A program made the position numbers and the translations under genes. A stretch of DNA of 64,000 nt, taken from assembly GCF_002002735.1 (NCBI RefSeq), contig NZ_MUNY01000078.1:1-64000 (forward strand). Reading direction: 5' to 3'. Shown piece by piece: positions 17,961-27,006 of the stretch. How positions within the stretch are numbered: position 1 is the stretch's first letter; the number at the start of each line of letters is the position of its first letter. The notes beneath the pieces were generated by a model. The model had not been told where the DNA came from. It searched no databases and worked only from the letters and a program-made list of their open reading frames with translations. Source of the DNA: Algoriphagus sp. A40 (lineage in GTDB: Bacteria > Bacteroidota > Bacteroidia > Cytophagales > Cyclobacteriaceae).

Positions 17961-19109
17961 ATGAAAATCCTGTTTTACCTGGGTTTGATCCTTCTGGTTC
18001 TGTTTGAATTCCTGAAAGTTTACTTCATCATGCCATTTCCGGGAAGTCAGCAATGGGATTCCATTGATTTCGCCTATTTCTTACACCAGTACCGATGGGT
18101 ATTTCGGATTGCATTGGTGATTATTATAAGCATTGGTATCAAATCCGTGATTTCAGAGAAAAGGAAATGGGTTCCAATCCTTTGCATAATGATCGCTTTT
18201 GGAGCGATTGGAGTCCTCAATTTCAAAATGGCAGCTGATGCCATGTTTAAAGAACCCGAACAGCTGCGCTTTCTTACCCGGGATTCTTTTGAGGAAAGTG
18301 ACAGCACACTGGTCGTTGCCATTGAAAACCAAGGTGAAGCCAAAGCCTATCCGATCCGCTACATCGTCTACCACCATCAGGTGCGGGATACCTTGGGCGG
18401 GGAGCCGATGATGGTGACCTATTGTTCTGTTTGTCGAACCGGAAGGGTATTTTCGCCGATAGTCGACGGCAAAGCAGAGAATTTCCGATTGGTTGGCATG
18501 GATCATTTCAACGCCATGTTTGAGGATTCGGAAACCGGAAGTTGGTGGCAGCAAGCCACCGGAGAAGCAATCACAGGGGAATTGGAGGGTAAAAAACTGG
18601 ACGAAATCGAGTCCATCCAACTGACTGCGGGAGCTTTTTTCAAAGCCTATCCAGATGGGAAAATCATGGCGCCAGATCCGAATTTCCTTTCGAAATACGA
18701 TTCCCTTGGAAAATTTGAAAAGGGGAAAAGCGAAAGCAAACTCACCGGCACAGACCCATTCTCCTGGAATGAAAAATCTTGGGTAGTTGGAGTGGACCTT
18801 GAAAACGGAGCAAAAGCCTACGACTGGAACAAGCTTAAAGAAACTGAATCCATCCGTGATCGGGTAGGTAATCAGGACATTTTGATCCTTTTGAATAAGG
18901 ATACCCAGAGTTTCGTGGTTTTTGAAATTCCTTCGGACATCAAGTCCCATCTCTGGACAGGGGACACCCTTTTCCTGGATTCGGCGGCTTATTCATTTAC
19001 CGGAAAATCACTGAAACCAAATCAAACAGATCTGAAACGCCTCAAAGCCTACCAGGAATTTTGGCACAGCTGGAGGACTTTCAGACCTAAAACTGAAAAA
19101 TTTAACTAA
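17961..19109 (+). CDS. DUF3179 domain membrane protein
   Basis: This 382-residue protein starts with three membrane helices (about residues 4-24, 46-64 and 71-88), then a soluble domain of the DUF3179 family. The family pattern is clear: VTYCSVCRTGRVF with a C155-x2-C158 pair, then DHFNAMFEDSETGSWW-x4-GEAI-x-G. The biochemical role of the family is not established. The ATG at 17961 is chosen because it begins directly at the first helix; a start at 17916 would fall inside the terminator. It is first in a tight run of six genes (gaps 7, 6, -1, 3 and 3 bases). The CxxC pair here and in the three AhpD-like proteins suggests a thiol-redox theme. Confidence 0.85.
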   Translation: MKILFYLGLILLVLFEFLKVYFIMPFPGSQQWDSIDFAYFLHQYRWVFRIALVIIISIGIKSVISEKRKWVPILCIMIAFGAIGVLNFKMAADAMFKEPEQLRFLTRDSFEESDSTLVVAIENQGEAKAYPIRYIVYHHQVRDTLGGEPMMVTYCSVCRTGRVFSPIVDGKAENFRLVGMDHFNAMFEDSETGSWWQQATGEAITGELEGKKLDEIESIQLTAGAFFKAYPDGKIMAPDPNFLSKYDSLGKFEKGKSESKLTGTDPFSWNEKSWVVGVDLENGAKAYDWNKLKETESIRDRVGNQDILILLNKDTQSFVVFEIPSDIKSHLWTGDTLFLDSAAYSFTGKSLKPNQTDLKRLKAYQEFWHSWRTFRPKTEKFN

Positions 19110-19116
19110 TCTAAAC

Positions 19117-19692
19117 ATGCCTTACATCGAACTTGAAGAGCATCTGCCCGGTATAATAGGACTGCTCGAATATAGAAAAGACACCGCTCAACCTATCAGA
19201 GATTTAACGCAATTGCTCTTGAGAGGTCCTTCCACTCTGTCTGAGGCAGAGCGGGAATTGATAGCCACCATTGTCTCTCATGGGAATGAATGCAAATTTT
19301 GCACCACGGCCCATGCAGAAACCGTCAATGAGCTGCTTCATGAATCCAATACCGTACAGCAGGTTTTGGACGACGTGGAGTCTGCTCCTGTTTCTGAAAA
19401 AATGAAAGCCCTGTTGATCATTGCAAAACAGACGCAGCAAAGTGGGAAAAATGTAAAGCCCGCCCATATCGAAAGAGCTAAGCAAGCAGGAGCAACAGAT
19501 CTGGAAATCCACGACACCGTACTGATTGCTGCTCTTTTTTGCCTGTACAACCGCTATGTGGATGGACTTGGGACCAGTCTTCCAAAAGACAATTCCTATT
19601 TCAAATCTCTTGCGGAAAGACTGGCTTCCCAAGGATACTTCAGAAACCCCGCCGGATATGATCATCTGAAGGCAACTGCCAATAACATCTAA
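19117..19692 (+). CDS. AhpD-like/carboxymuconolactone decarboxylase family protein (copy 1)
   Basis: This 191-residue helical protein belongs to the AhpD-like, peroxidase-related branch of the CMD family. The active-site set is intact: the ERELIA helix at 45-50, C59-x2-C62 and H66, so a thiol-based peroxide or disulfide reduction is plausible. The C-terminal signature IHDTVLIAALFCLYNRYVDG is shared with the two other copies at 23721 and 24276. It has no signal peptide, so it is cytoplasmic. It starts 7 bases after the DUF3179 gene and ends 6 bases before the TonB-dependent receptor gene. The substrate is unknown. Confidence 0.85.
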   Translation: MPYIELEEHLPGIIGLLEYRKDTAQPIRDLTQLLLRGPSTLSEAERELIATIVSHGNECKFCTTAHAETVNELLHESNTVQQVLDDVESAPVSEKMKALLIIAKQTQQSGKNVKPAHIERAKQAGATDLEIHDTVLIAALFCLYNRYVDGLGTSLPKDNSYFKSLAERLASQGYFRNPAGYDHLKATANNI

Positions 19693-19698
19693 CCCAAA

Positions 19699-22464
19699 AT
19701 GAAAAAAACGCTACTTACGCTTTTAATTTTGAGCTTTTCGAGTTTGGTATTGTTTGCCCAAACAAAACTCACAGGCAAAATAACAGATGCCGAATCCGGT
19801 GAAAACATCATCGGAGCCACTGTCCTGATCAAAGGAAAACTTACCGGAACCGTGACTGATAACTCTGGAAAGTTTGAACTGAACACAGGGGTGGAATTGC
19901 CACTGACCTTGGAGATTTCCTACATGGGCTTCCAAAAGACCAGCATAGAAGTACAATCCAATTCGCCGATCGAGGTGAAGTTAATCCAGGCTACTGAATT
20001 GCTCAGCGAGGTGGTTTTCTCCGCTTCCAAGATCGAAGAAACCATCTTTGAATCTCCAGTGAGTATTGAAAAAATGGACATCAAAACCATCCGGGAGACA
20101 CCTTCCATGAGTTTTTATGAAGGAATCCAAAATCTCAAAGGAGTGGAGTTGGTGACCAGCGGCCTGACCTACAAACAGATCAATACACGGGGTTTCAACA
20201 GCATCGGAAACCCGCGGATGCTCCAATTGGTGGATGGGGTCGACAATCAGACGCCAGGATTGAACTTTGCTGTCGGGAACCTCTTTGGTTCCAATGATCT
20301 GGATATGGAAAGTGTCGAGTTGATTCCTGGAGCGGCTTCTGCCCTTTACGGGCCGGTGGCTTTCAATGGTGTGTTGATGATGCGAACCAAAGATCCCTTT
20401 CTTTATCAGGGATTAAGCGTCCAGGCAAAAACCGGTATCAATCACGTCAACGACTCCTATGCTGACCCAAGCGGGGTTTACGATTTTTCGATCCGCTATG
20501 CCAAGGCTTTCAACAATAAGTTTGCCTTCAAATTGAACGCTTCCTATTTCACCGGCTTGGATTGGTATGCGACCAACTACGAGGATATCGATGCTCAGAC
20601 TCCAATTGAGTCAAGAGGAGATAACAACCCAGCGAGAGACGCGCTCAACATCTATGGAGATGAAGTAGCCAGGACTTTGCCTGGAATAGGAAGGGTTTCC
20701 AGAACTGGATATGAGGAAAAGGACCTGATGAACTATGACTCCAAAGGATTGGGATTCAATACTTCTCTTCACTACCGTATCAATGAAAATATGGAATTGG
20801 TCTATGGCTATCAGGCCGGAAAAGGCCGGGCAGCATACACAGGCAGCAACCGATTTATGCTCAACAACTTCGTTTTGCAGCAGCATAAATTGGAACTGAA
20901 AGGCACTAACTTTTTCCTAAGGGGCTATTTGGTCACCGAAAATTCCAATGATTCCTACAACACCAGAGCACTTGGTCAGCACATCAACCGCACTTGGGTC
21001 CGGGATCTAAACGGACAGGTAGTTTCCCCCGATCAGGCGGACAATACTTGGTTTACCCGATATGCAGCGGCATTCGGAGGAGGCATTCCAACAGTGGAGG
21101 GAGGAAATCACGGCCTTGCACGATCATTTGCAGATGAGGGAAGGATGATCCCCGGTTCGGAAAATTACAATGCTGAAAAGGAGCGCTTAATTCATGTTCA
21201 AGGAATGAGTGGAGCCGGAATCCTAAGCCAAAGCAAGTTCTATCATGCCGAAGGACAGTACGATTTCAGCAACCAGATCAAGTTTGTGGATGTCTTGGTG
21301 GGAGGAAATTTCAGACTTTACGACATGTTCACCAACGGAACTTTGTATGATGATCTTGACAATGACGTCACAATTAAAGAAGGCGGCGCATTTGTCCAAG
21401 TTTCAAAGCGGTTTCTCAATGACAAGTTGAAATTCACTTTTTCTGAGCGCTACGATAAAAATGAAAACTTCGAGGGCAGATTAACACCTAGGATTTCTGG
21501 TGTGTTTTCCCCTTCGGAAAGACACAGCTTCCGTTCCTCCTATCAAAACGGATTTAGAAACCCAACTCCAGGTGATCAGTATATTTTCCTGAATGTGGGC
21601 CCGATTATCATTTTGGGCGGTGTACCGAGCAACAGTGAAGGGCTGAATGTGTATGAGAATTCTTATACCGCAGCATCGGTCGGGGCATTTGGATCTGCCT
21701 TTGGACAGGCAGTGGGTTCTGGCACTCCTCCTCCACAAGCTTTGATGAACAACCTGAACCTGCTCGAAAAATCGGATGTCGATTACATTAAGCCCGAGCA
21801 AATTTCCACGTTTGAAATCGGATACCGGGGACTTTGGATGGATAACCTCTCCGTAGATCTGAATTATTACTACAGCCGCTACACAGATTTTATCATCAAC
21901 ACCGTCGTGATCAGGCCAGACAGTGAGATTTTGTTGGAAAATGGCGACTACAACCCAGCCGCCGCGATGGATATTTTGTCGGGTAACATTCAGGCCTTCC
22001 AGCTTTATACCAATGCATCCGATGTGGTTGCTTCCCAGGGAGCAACCTTAGGTTTGAATTATTTGCTGCCTCGGGGTTATTCACTCGGAGTAAATGGGAC
22101 TTGGGCTTCTTTTGACCTGATGGAAGCCGATGCCAACAATATTCCGGCTTTCAACACACCGGAATTCCGTACCGGAGTTACTTTCGGAAATCCCGAACTA
22201 ACCAAGCGACTGGGATTCAATGTGGCCTGGAGATGGCAAGATGCCTTTGATTGGAGTGGAACTTTGACCCAGTTGAGGCCAGGTAGGATTGACGCATATT
22301 CCATGGTGGATGCACAACTCAGCTACAGACTTCCCCAATGGAAATCTGTAGTAAAGCTTGGTGCCAACAATCTCTTTGACAATCAGGTGTATCAAGCCTA
22401 TGGCTCACCGACCGTCGGAGGATTGTATTATATCAGTTTGACCTTTGACGAGCTATTTAGATAA
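19699..22464 (+). CDS. TonB-dependent outer-membrane receptor
   Basis: This 921-residue receptor has a signal peptide (residues 1-20, ending FAQ) and a carboxypeptidase-regulatory-like domain (23-105, KLTGKITDAESGENIIGATV). A plug domain follows (about 115-230, with LIPGAASALYGPVAFNGVLM), then a 22-strand type barrel ending in GGLYYISLTFDELFR. It imports a ligand across the outer membrane using TonB/ExbBD energy. It is not SusC-type, as no SusD follows. The MFS gene begins on the last base of its stop codon (taatg), so the receptor and inner-membrane transporter are co-translated and probably handle the same ligand. No riboswitch or Fur-like box is visible because it lies inside an operon. 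Confidence 0.93.
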   Translation: MKKTLLTLLILSFSSLVLFAQTKLTGKITDAESGENIIGATVLIKGKLTGTVTDNSGKFELNTGVELPLTLEISYMGFQKTSIEVQSNSPIEVKLIQATELLSEVVFSASKIEETIFESPVSIEKMDIKTIRETPSMSFYEGIQNLKGVELVTSGLTYKQINTRGFNSIGNPRMLQLVDGVDNQTPGLNFAVGNLFGSNDLDMESVELIPGAASALYGPVAFNGVLMMRTKDPFLYQGLSVQAKTGINHVNDSYADPSGVYDFSIRYAKAFNNKFAFKLNASYFTGLDWYATNYEDIDAQTPIESRGDNNPARDALNIYGDEVARTLPGIGRVSRTGYEEKDLMNYDSKGLGFNTSLHYRINENMELVYGYQAGKGRAAYTGSNRFMLNNFVLQQHKLELKGTNFFLRGYLVTENSNDSYNTRALGQHINRTWVRDLNGQVVSPDQADNTWFTRYAAAFGGGIPTVEGGNHGLARSFADEGRMIPGSENYNAEKERLIHVQGMSGAGILSQSKFYHAEGQYDFSNQIKFVDVLVGGNFRLYDMFTNGTLYDDLDNDVTIKEGGAFVQVSKRFLNDKLKFTFSERYDKNENFEGRLTPRISGVFSPSERHSFRSSYQNGFRNPTPGDQYIFLNVGPIIILGGVPSNSEGLNVYENSYTAASVGAFGSAFGQAVGSGTPPPQALMNNLNLLEKSDVDYIKPEQISTFEIGYRGLWMDNLSVDLNYYYSRYTDFIINTVVIRPDSEILLENGDYNPAAAMDILSGNIQAFQLYTNASDVVASQGATLGLNYLLPRGYSLGVNGTWASFDLMEADANNIPAFNTPEFRTGVTFGNPELTKRLGFNVAWRWQDAFDWSGTLTQLRPGRIDAYSMVDAQLSYRLPQWKSVVKLGANNLFDNQVYQAYGSPTVGGLYYISLTFDELFR

Positions 22465-23717
22465 TGGCCCAGACCCTAGCCATAGCTGACAATTCCGAGG
22501 TGGGTAGAGACAAGATCTCTGCCTACCTCTGGAGTGTTTTCCTGATTTGTTTTTTGGGAAATGCAAGTGCGGGAACAATCTCTACCATTGCCTCCGTCTA
22601 CCTGCCGGTGATTGCAGATCAATTGGCCATCACCACCACTTCCGAAGAAATCAATGAAATCAGTGCCTACATCAATGCCCTTTACCTCGCCGGTTGGGCG
22701 ATTGGGGGAATGACTTGGGGACTCATTTCTGATAAAATAGGCAGGGCAAAATCTCTGGCGATGTGCCTGGCTTCGGTAGGGATATTTACCATTGGGGTTT
22801 CATTTGCCGGATCATGGGAAATCGTGGTTTTGCTCAGGTTGCTGGGAGGAATTGCAGTCGGTGGAGTGATGGTCATCACTATGACGCTGTTGTCCGAGAT
22901 TTGGCCCGCCAAAACGCGGTCAATCGTGATGGGCGTGGTTTCCATCGGATTTCCGGTGGGCATTTTCTCTTCCGGATTGGTCAACCTTTGGGTGAATGAC
23001 TGGAGGCAGGCATTTTGGATCGGCGCAATCCCACTCCTTCTTGCCGGAGTTTCATTTTTGCGGTTGAAAGAATCCCAGCAGTGGAAGGTCTCCCAATTGA
23101 ATATTGCAGGCGCTCAATCACAGAAAAATTCTCATTTTAAAGCGCCGGGATTAGTCCATGGAGCAGTGGTATTCGGCTCCATGTTGATTGCGCTTTGGTC
23201 TGCGTTTTCCTGGATGCCCACCTGGGTCCAAAGTTTACTTCAAGAGTCTTCCGGTCAAACAGAGCGGGGATCGGTGATGATGATTTTGGGTTTTGGGGGA
23301 ATTATCGGCGGGATTTTATCCGGCTGGATTGTCAAAGTGATCGGCGTCAGGAAGTCCATGTTGGTTTGTTTTGTGGGAGCGCTTAGTATTTCTATTCTTC
23401 TTTATGGGTTTACACGGGAATTCTCATTTTGGATTTATCCCGCCATCATTTGTCTTTCTTTTTTCTTCGGAATAAGTCAGGGCTTATTATCATTTTACAT
23501 TCCGCAGCTTTTTGCAGTTGACATTCGGGCAGGAGCGACTGGTTTTTGCTTTAATGCCGGAAGGGTGATCACCGCGATTGCGGTTTTTTCGCTTGGATCC
23601 TTGGTTTTATTCCTTGGAGGATATGGCAATGCGCTGCTGCTTTTTTCAGGATTCCTTTTGATCGGATTCTTCTTTGTCTTACTGAGTAAATCACCGGAAC
23701 AATTAACCCCAAAATAA
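22464..23717 (+). CDS. MFS transporter
   Basis: This 417-residue protein has about 12 membrane helices. The loop 2-3 signature GLISDKIGRAKSL is the major facilitator motif A (G-x3-D-x-x-GR). The family moves small solutes with protons or as uniporters. The general pattern (RLLGGIAVGGVMVITMTLLSEIWPAKTR) resembles the sugar/aromatic-acid branch, but I cannot name a substrate. Its ATG shares a base with the receptor stop codon, and it is followed after 3 bases by an AhpD-like gene. The likely role is uptake of what the receptor brings into the periplasm. Confidence 0.92.
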   Translation: MAQTLAIADNSEVGRDKISAYLWSVFLICFLGNASAGTISTIASVYLPVIADQLAITTTSEEINEISAYINALYLAGWAIGGMTWGLISDKIGRAKSLAMCLASVGIFTIGVSFAGSWEIVVLLRLLGGIAVGGVMVITMTLLSEIWPAKTRSIVMGVVSIGFPVGIFSSGLVNLWVNDWRQAFWIGAIPLLLAGVSFLRLKESQQWKVSQLNIAGAQSQKNSHFKAPGLVHGAVVFGSMLIALWSAFSWMPTWVQSLLQESSGQTERGSVMMILGFGGIIGGILSGWIVKVIGVRKSMLVCFVGALSISILLYGFTREFSFWIYPAIICLSFFFGISQGLLSFYIPQLFAVDIRAGATGFCFNAGRVITAIAVFSLGSLVLFLGGYGNALLLFSGFLLIGFFFVLLSKSPEQLTPK

Positions 23718-23720
23718 AAG

Positions 23721-24272
23721 ATGCCCTATATCAATTTGGAAAATAGCCTTCCCGGAATCAGAAGCTTGGTCCAGTACCGACCCGAAACGGGAAGGCATTT
23801 GTATGCTTTGGTCAGAGTACTACTGACAGGTGATTCTACGTTGAGCAAAGGCGAAAGAGAATTGATCGCAGCCTTTGTCTCCAGCGGCAATGGATGCACA
23901 TTTTGCACAGAAAGCCACGCTTCAGCAGCGCGGATTCTCTTCCAAAACCAATCCTCTGTCGTCGATGAGGTTTTGGAAAAAGGCAGTTCAGAAAAGTTGA
24001 ACCCAAAAATGAATGCCCTGCTCCAGATCGCGGGAAAGGTTCAAGTGAGTGGCAAGGAAGTTAGACCCGAGGATATTGATAAAGCGAAAAGCTGCGGCGC
24101 CACCGACCTGGAAATTCACGATGCGGTACTGATCTCGGCTGTTTTTTGCCTATTCAATCGCTATGTGGATGGTTTGGGCACTTCACTGCCTGAGGATTCT
24201 GCGGCTTTTGAAGAGATGGGCCACCGGATGATTTCCAATGAATACAAGTTTCTCCCAAACCCAACAACCTAA
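23721..24272 (+). CDS. AhpD-like/carboxymuconolactone decarboxylase family protein (copy 2)
   Basis: This 183-residue paralogue of the proteins at 19117 and 24276 begins MPYINLENSLPGIRSLVQYR and keeps ERELIA, C59-x2-C62, H66 and the C-terminal IHDAVLISAVFCLFNRYVDG signature. The catalytic set is therefore intact. Differences from copy 1 are spread along the protein, so the copies are not a recent duplication. It lies 3 bases after the MFS gene and 3 bases before copy 3. Confidence 0.85.
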   Translation: MPYINLENSLPGIRSLVQYRPETGRHLYALVRVLLTGDSTLSKGERELIAAFVSSGNGCTFCTESHASAARILFQNQSSVVDEVLEKGSSEKLNPKMNALLQIAGKVQVSGKEVRPEDIDKAKSCGATDLEIHDAVLISAVFCLFNRYVDGLGTSLPEDSAAFEEMGHRMISNEYKFLPNPTT

Positions 24273-24275
24273 GCG

Positions 24276-24824
24276 ATGGCATATATAAATCTACCTGAAA
24301 ATCTCCCCGGAATACGAGGATTGATGGCCTACCGACCGGATGTCGCCAAGCATCTCAACCAACTTGCCGAAGAGTTGCTCCGATCAGAAAATTCACTTAC
24401 CCGTGGCGAACGGGAATTGATTGCCACTCATGTTTCGTATCTTAATGATTGTTTTTTCTGCCAACACGCACATCAGGCGCTGGCTGGATATTACCTCGAA
24501 TGTGATTTTGAAAACTTGGATGAAGTCAAGGCAAATCCGGAAGGAGCAGCGCTTTCAGCTAAAATGAAAGCTTTGCTCAAGATCGCTGGAAGTGTCCAAA
24601 AAGGCGGACTTCAAGTATCGCCGGATCAGATCGAGCGAGCAAAAAGCGAAGGCGCTACCGAACGGGAAATTCACGACACCGTTTTGATTGCAGCGGCTTT
24701 CTGCATGTTCAACCGATATGTGGATGGATTGGGGACGGATGCGCCTCAGGACCGGGAGTTTTATAAAAACCGAGCAGAGGCGCGGGCCAAAGAGGGTTAT
24801 TCCAATTATAACCCAATCAACTAG
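24276..24824 (+). CDS. AhpD-like/carboxymuconolactone decarboxylase family protein (copy 3)
   Basis: This 182-residue paralogue is the last gene of the unit. It keeps ERELIA, C59-x2-C62 (NDCFFC), H66 and the end signature IHDTVLIAAAFCMFNRYVDG. Extra His residues after the CxxC pair (CQHAHQ) make it slightly different from copies 1 and 2. AhpD proteins are trimeric; three co-expressed paralogues could form a hetero-oligomer, which is inference. An imperfect 14-bp hairpin follows, shared with the convergent cstA gene. Confidence 0.85.
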   Translation: MAYINLPENLPGIRGLMAYRPDVAKHLNQLAEELLRSENSLTRGERELIATHVSYLNDCFFCQHAHQALAGYYLECDFENLDEVKANPEGAALSAKMKALLKIAGSVQKGGLQVSPDQIERAKSEGATEREIHDTVLIAAAFCMFNRYVDGLGTDAPQDREFYKNRAEARAKEGYSNYNPIN

Positions 24825-24842
24825 CTGAAATTTCAGGAAAGC

Positions 24843-24874
24843 TTCAAGAGCCCGAATTTTTTCAGGCTCCTGAA
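24843..24874. terminator. Probable bidirectional terminator between the AhpD-like gene and cstA
   Basis: ttcaagagcccgaa (24843-24856), loop tttt, then ttcaggctcctgaa (24861-24874) form a 14-bp stem with two A-C mismatches. It sits in the 37-base gap between convergent genes and overlaps the last codons of cstA. T runs after the stem are weak in both directions. Confidence 0.5.
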
Positions 24875-26493
24875 GTTACTTTTACCTCACTTTTCAAACT
24901 CTTGAAGGCAAGGAAAATCAGAGATATGGCTAACACAAACAGCAAGGCCGCAATCACCGCCAAGACGTAGCCTTTTTCCTGAAAATTCTTCCATGCAAAA
25001 AGTCCGAGCGAAGCCAAGGTGACTGTGAACATGAAGAACATCGGAATCATGACAAAAGTGGCAGGGATGTTTTTTCGGATCAGCCAAACTGCAATCGTCA
25101 AAAGAGCCAAAGCCGCCAATAGTTGATTTGCCGAACCGAAAATTGGCCAAAGCGTATTGAATTCTCCCGATGCCAAAAGTAAAATTGATAGGATAACAAC
25201 AATTGTGGTGGATAGGTATCTGTTTTTGGCAACCACCTGAGCTGCAGGCTGAGGCATATCCTCAAAATATTCTTGCAGGGTAAATCGCGCTAAACGGGTA
25301 CAAGTATCTAGCGTAGTCAGCGCAAAGGCAGAAACTGTCAGCGCCACAAACCCGATGGCGAATGGCTCTGAAATTCCCAAAGTGGAGATCATCCCACCGA
25401 TTCCGTTTGAAAAAAGCGCAACAGGACCTTCTAAATCCAATCTGGTCGTATATTCTTCACGGGAAAGGATTGCCACAGCGCCAACTGAAATGATGGCAAG
25501 GAAAGACTCGATGAGCATACCGCCAAACCCTACCACTTTAGCATCACTTTCCTTGTCCAATTGTTTGGAAGTTGTGCCAGAAGCCACAAGGGAATGAAAT
25601 CCGGAAATTGCACCGCAGGCGATTGTTACGAATAATACCGGAAAGACATAGCCCAAACTTTCACTGGACATCTGAACCTGCGAGGACATTTCTATCTGTG
25701 GATTTGCAATCACCACACCCGCTACCGCGGCGACCATCATTCCGTAAAGAAGGTAGCTGTTCAGGTAATCTCTTGGCTGAAGGAGTAGGCTGACCGGAGT
25801 CACCGATGCCAAAAATGCATATCCCAACAAGCCTAGAATCCAGAAATTGTAATCCAACTCAAAGGGTATTTGTGTGCCCAGATAGACAAAATAATACATC
25901 AGAATCACGCCTATTACTGTAATAACTGTAAATGCGATTTTTCCATTTCCTACCCAACGGTTTAAATATCCAAAAGCAACCGCCAAGAAAATAAATAAAA
26001 TGGATGCCGATCCTACTCCAGGATTTGCAATGAAAGTTTTGGCGATAATATCAGAGAAAACTCCAATCACCAAAATCAGGGTAGAAAAGCTGAATAGAAT
26101 AAAAAGCTGTTTGCCTTTTACCCCGATTTGATTTCGGATGATGACCCCGATGGATTTGCCTTCCGTTCTCAGCGAGGCAGCCATGCTTCCCAGGTCATGT
26201 ACAGCACCAAAGAAAATTCCCCCTACCAAAATCCAAATCACTGCTGGGATCCAACCAAAGGTTACTGCGATGATGGGGCCCACGATCGGACCAGCTCCAG
26301 CAATTGAGGCAAAATGGTGGCCCAGAACCACAATTGGTTTGCTTGGTTCATAGTCAATTCCGTCTCGCAGCAGGTGAGATGGTGCTTTTCGGGAATCGTC
26401 CAAGCCAAATTTCTTGTAAACAAATGCTCCGTAAAACCGGTAAGCAGCAAATAAAATGACCGCGGATATCAGGAGTAGTAAAGCAAGACTCAT
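24862..26493 (-). CDS. cstA: CstA-family carbon starvation/peptide or pyruvate transporter
   Basis: This 543-residue membrane protein has about 14-16 hydrophobic helices. The signature GHHFASIAGAGPIVGPIIA near residue 57 and the later TTLDTCTRLARFTLQEYFED are characteristic of CstA. Members take up peptides or pyruvate during carbon limitation. It is shorter than E. coli CstA (about 700 residues), as is common for the Bacteroidota form. It is convergent with the AhpD-like operon and has a 513-base upstream gap, which leaves room for regulation. The substrate is not decided by the sequence. Confidence 0.92.
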   Translation of the reverse strand: MSLALLLLISAVILFAAYRFYGAFVYKKFGLDDSRKAPSHLLRDGIDYEPSKPIVVLGHHFASIAGAGPIVGPIIAVTFGWIPAVIWILVGGIFFGAVHDLGSMAASLRTEGKSIGVIIRNQIGVKGKQLFILFSFSTLILVIGVFSDIIAKTFIANPGVGSASILFIFLAVAFGYLNRWVGNGKIAFTVITVIGVILMYYFVYLGTQIPFELDYNFWILGLLGYAFLASVTPVSLLLQPRDYLNSYLLYGMMVAAVAGVVIANPQIEMSSQVQMSSESLGYVFPVLFVTIACGAISGFHSLVASGTTSKQLDKESDAKVVGFGGMLIESFLAIISVGAVAILSREEYTTRLDLEGPVALFSNGIGGMISTLGISEPFAIGFVALTVSAFALTTLDTCTRLARFTLQEYFEDMPQPAAQVVAKNRYLSTTIVVILSILLLASGEFNTLWPIFGSANQLLAALALLTIAVWLIRKNIPATFVMIPMFFMFTVTLASLGLFAWKNFQEKGYVLAVIAALLFVLAISLIFLAFKSLKSEVKVTSGA

Positions 26494-27006
26494 AGGTTTA
26501 TTGGGGCGATTGTGGAAATGATAGAATAGTAATCTGGAATGATACGATTTTCAATATAAAGTAAATAGATCTGTAGGTAAAACGGATCAGGAAAATGGTA
26601 AAGGATCGATCTGGGATGATAAATAAATATGACTATCCGCTACTTTGCCAGTTGGTCAAGAATAGATGAATTGGAAAGCGAATAGTCGACCACAGACCAC
26701 GGTCAACATTCCACAGCTGGTGATTTGGAACTTCAATCCTCATTTCCATAGGTTACTGTTGACATTCCGAATATTCCTTTAAAAAGGTATTCAGATCGAA
26801 TTCTCCTTTTATTTCTATCCACCTTACTCTAACCCCTGAATTCAGAAAAGTGGCTACTCACCATTGTGATGATTTTCCAGTACAGGTTTAGAAATCAGGG
26901 GAAAGCCAGACATTAAGGCCAAAAAACAGCCTATTTACCTAGCCAAAAATATTAAACTAGGAAGTTTACCCAATGGCAAATAACCTTCCTACTTTTGCGC
27001 TGACAA
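26494..27006. other. Non-coding gap between divergent cstA and the NTAQ1-like gene
   Basis: No gene or RNA was recognised in these 513 bases. The left part must hold the cstA promoter (minus strand), the right end holds the promoter at 26965-26997. At 26686-26705 the words gaccacagaccacggtcaac form a short degenerate repeat like those in other gaps. At 26769-26792 there is a small imperfect hairpin built from gaata, ccttt, aaagg and tattc. Confidence 0.5.
26965..26997 (+). promoter_or_regulatory. Promoter of the NTAQ1-like gene, giving a nearly leaderless mRNA
   Basis: TTTA at 26965-26968 and TACTTTTG at 26990-26997 are 21 bases apart and fit the Bacteroidota -33/-7 pattern with one mismatch. 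Transcription would start near 27003, only a few bases before the ATG at 27007. Confidence 0.55.

Noticed and set aside
19117-24824. Reading the three AhpD-like genes as a recent duplication or assembly artefact
   Set aside because: The copies differ along their full length and keep only motif-level identity, so they are old paralogues.
26754-26761. A TTGACA-like -35 element near 26757
   Set aside because: Bacteroidota do not use this consensus and no matching downstream element or gene fits.
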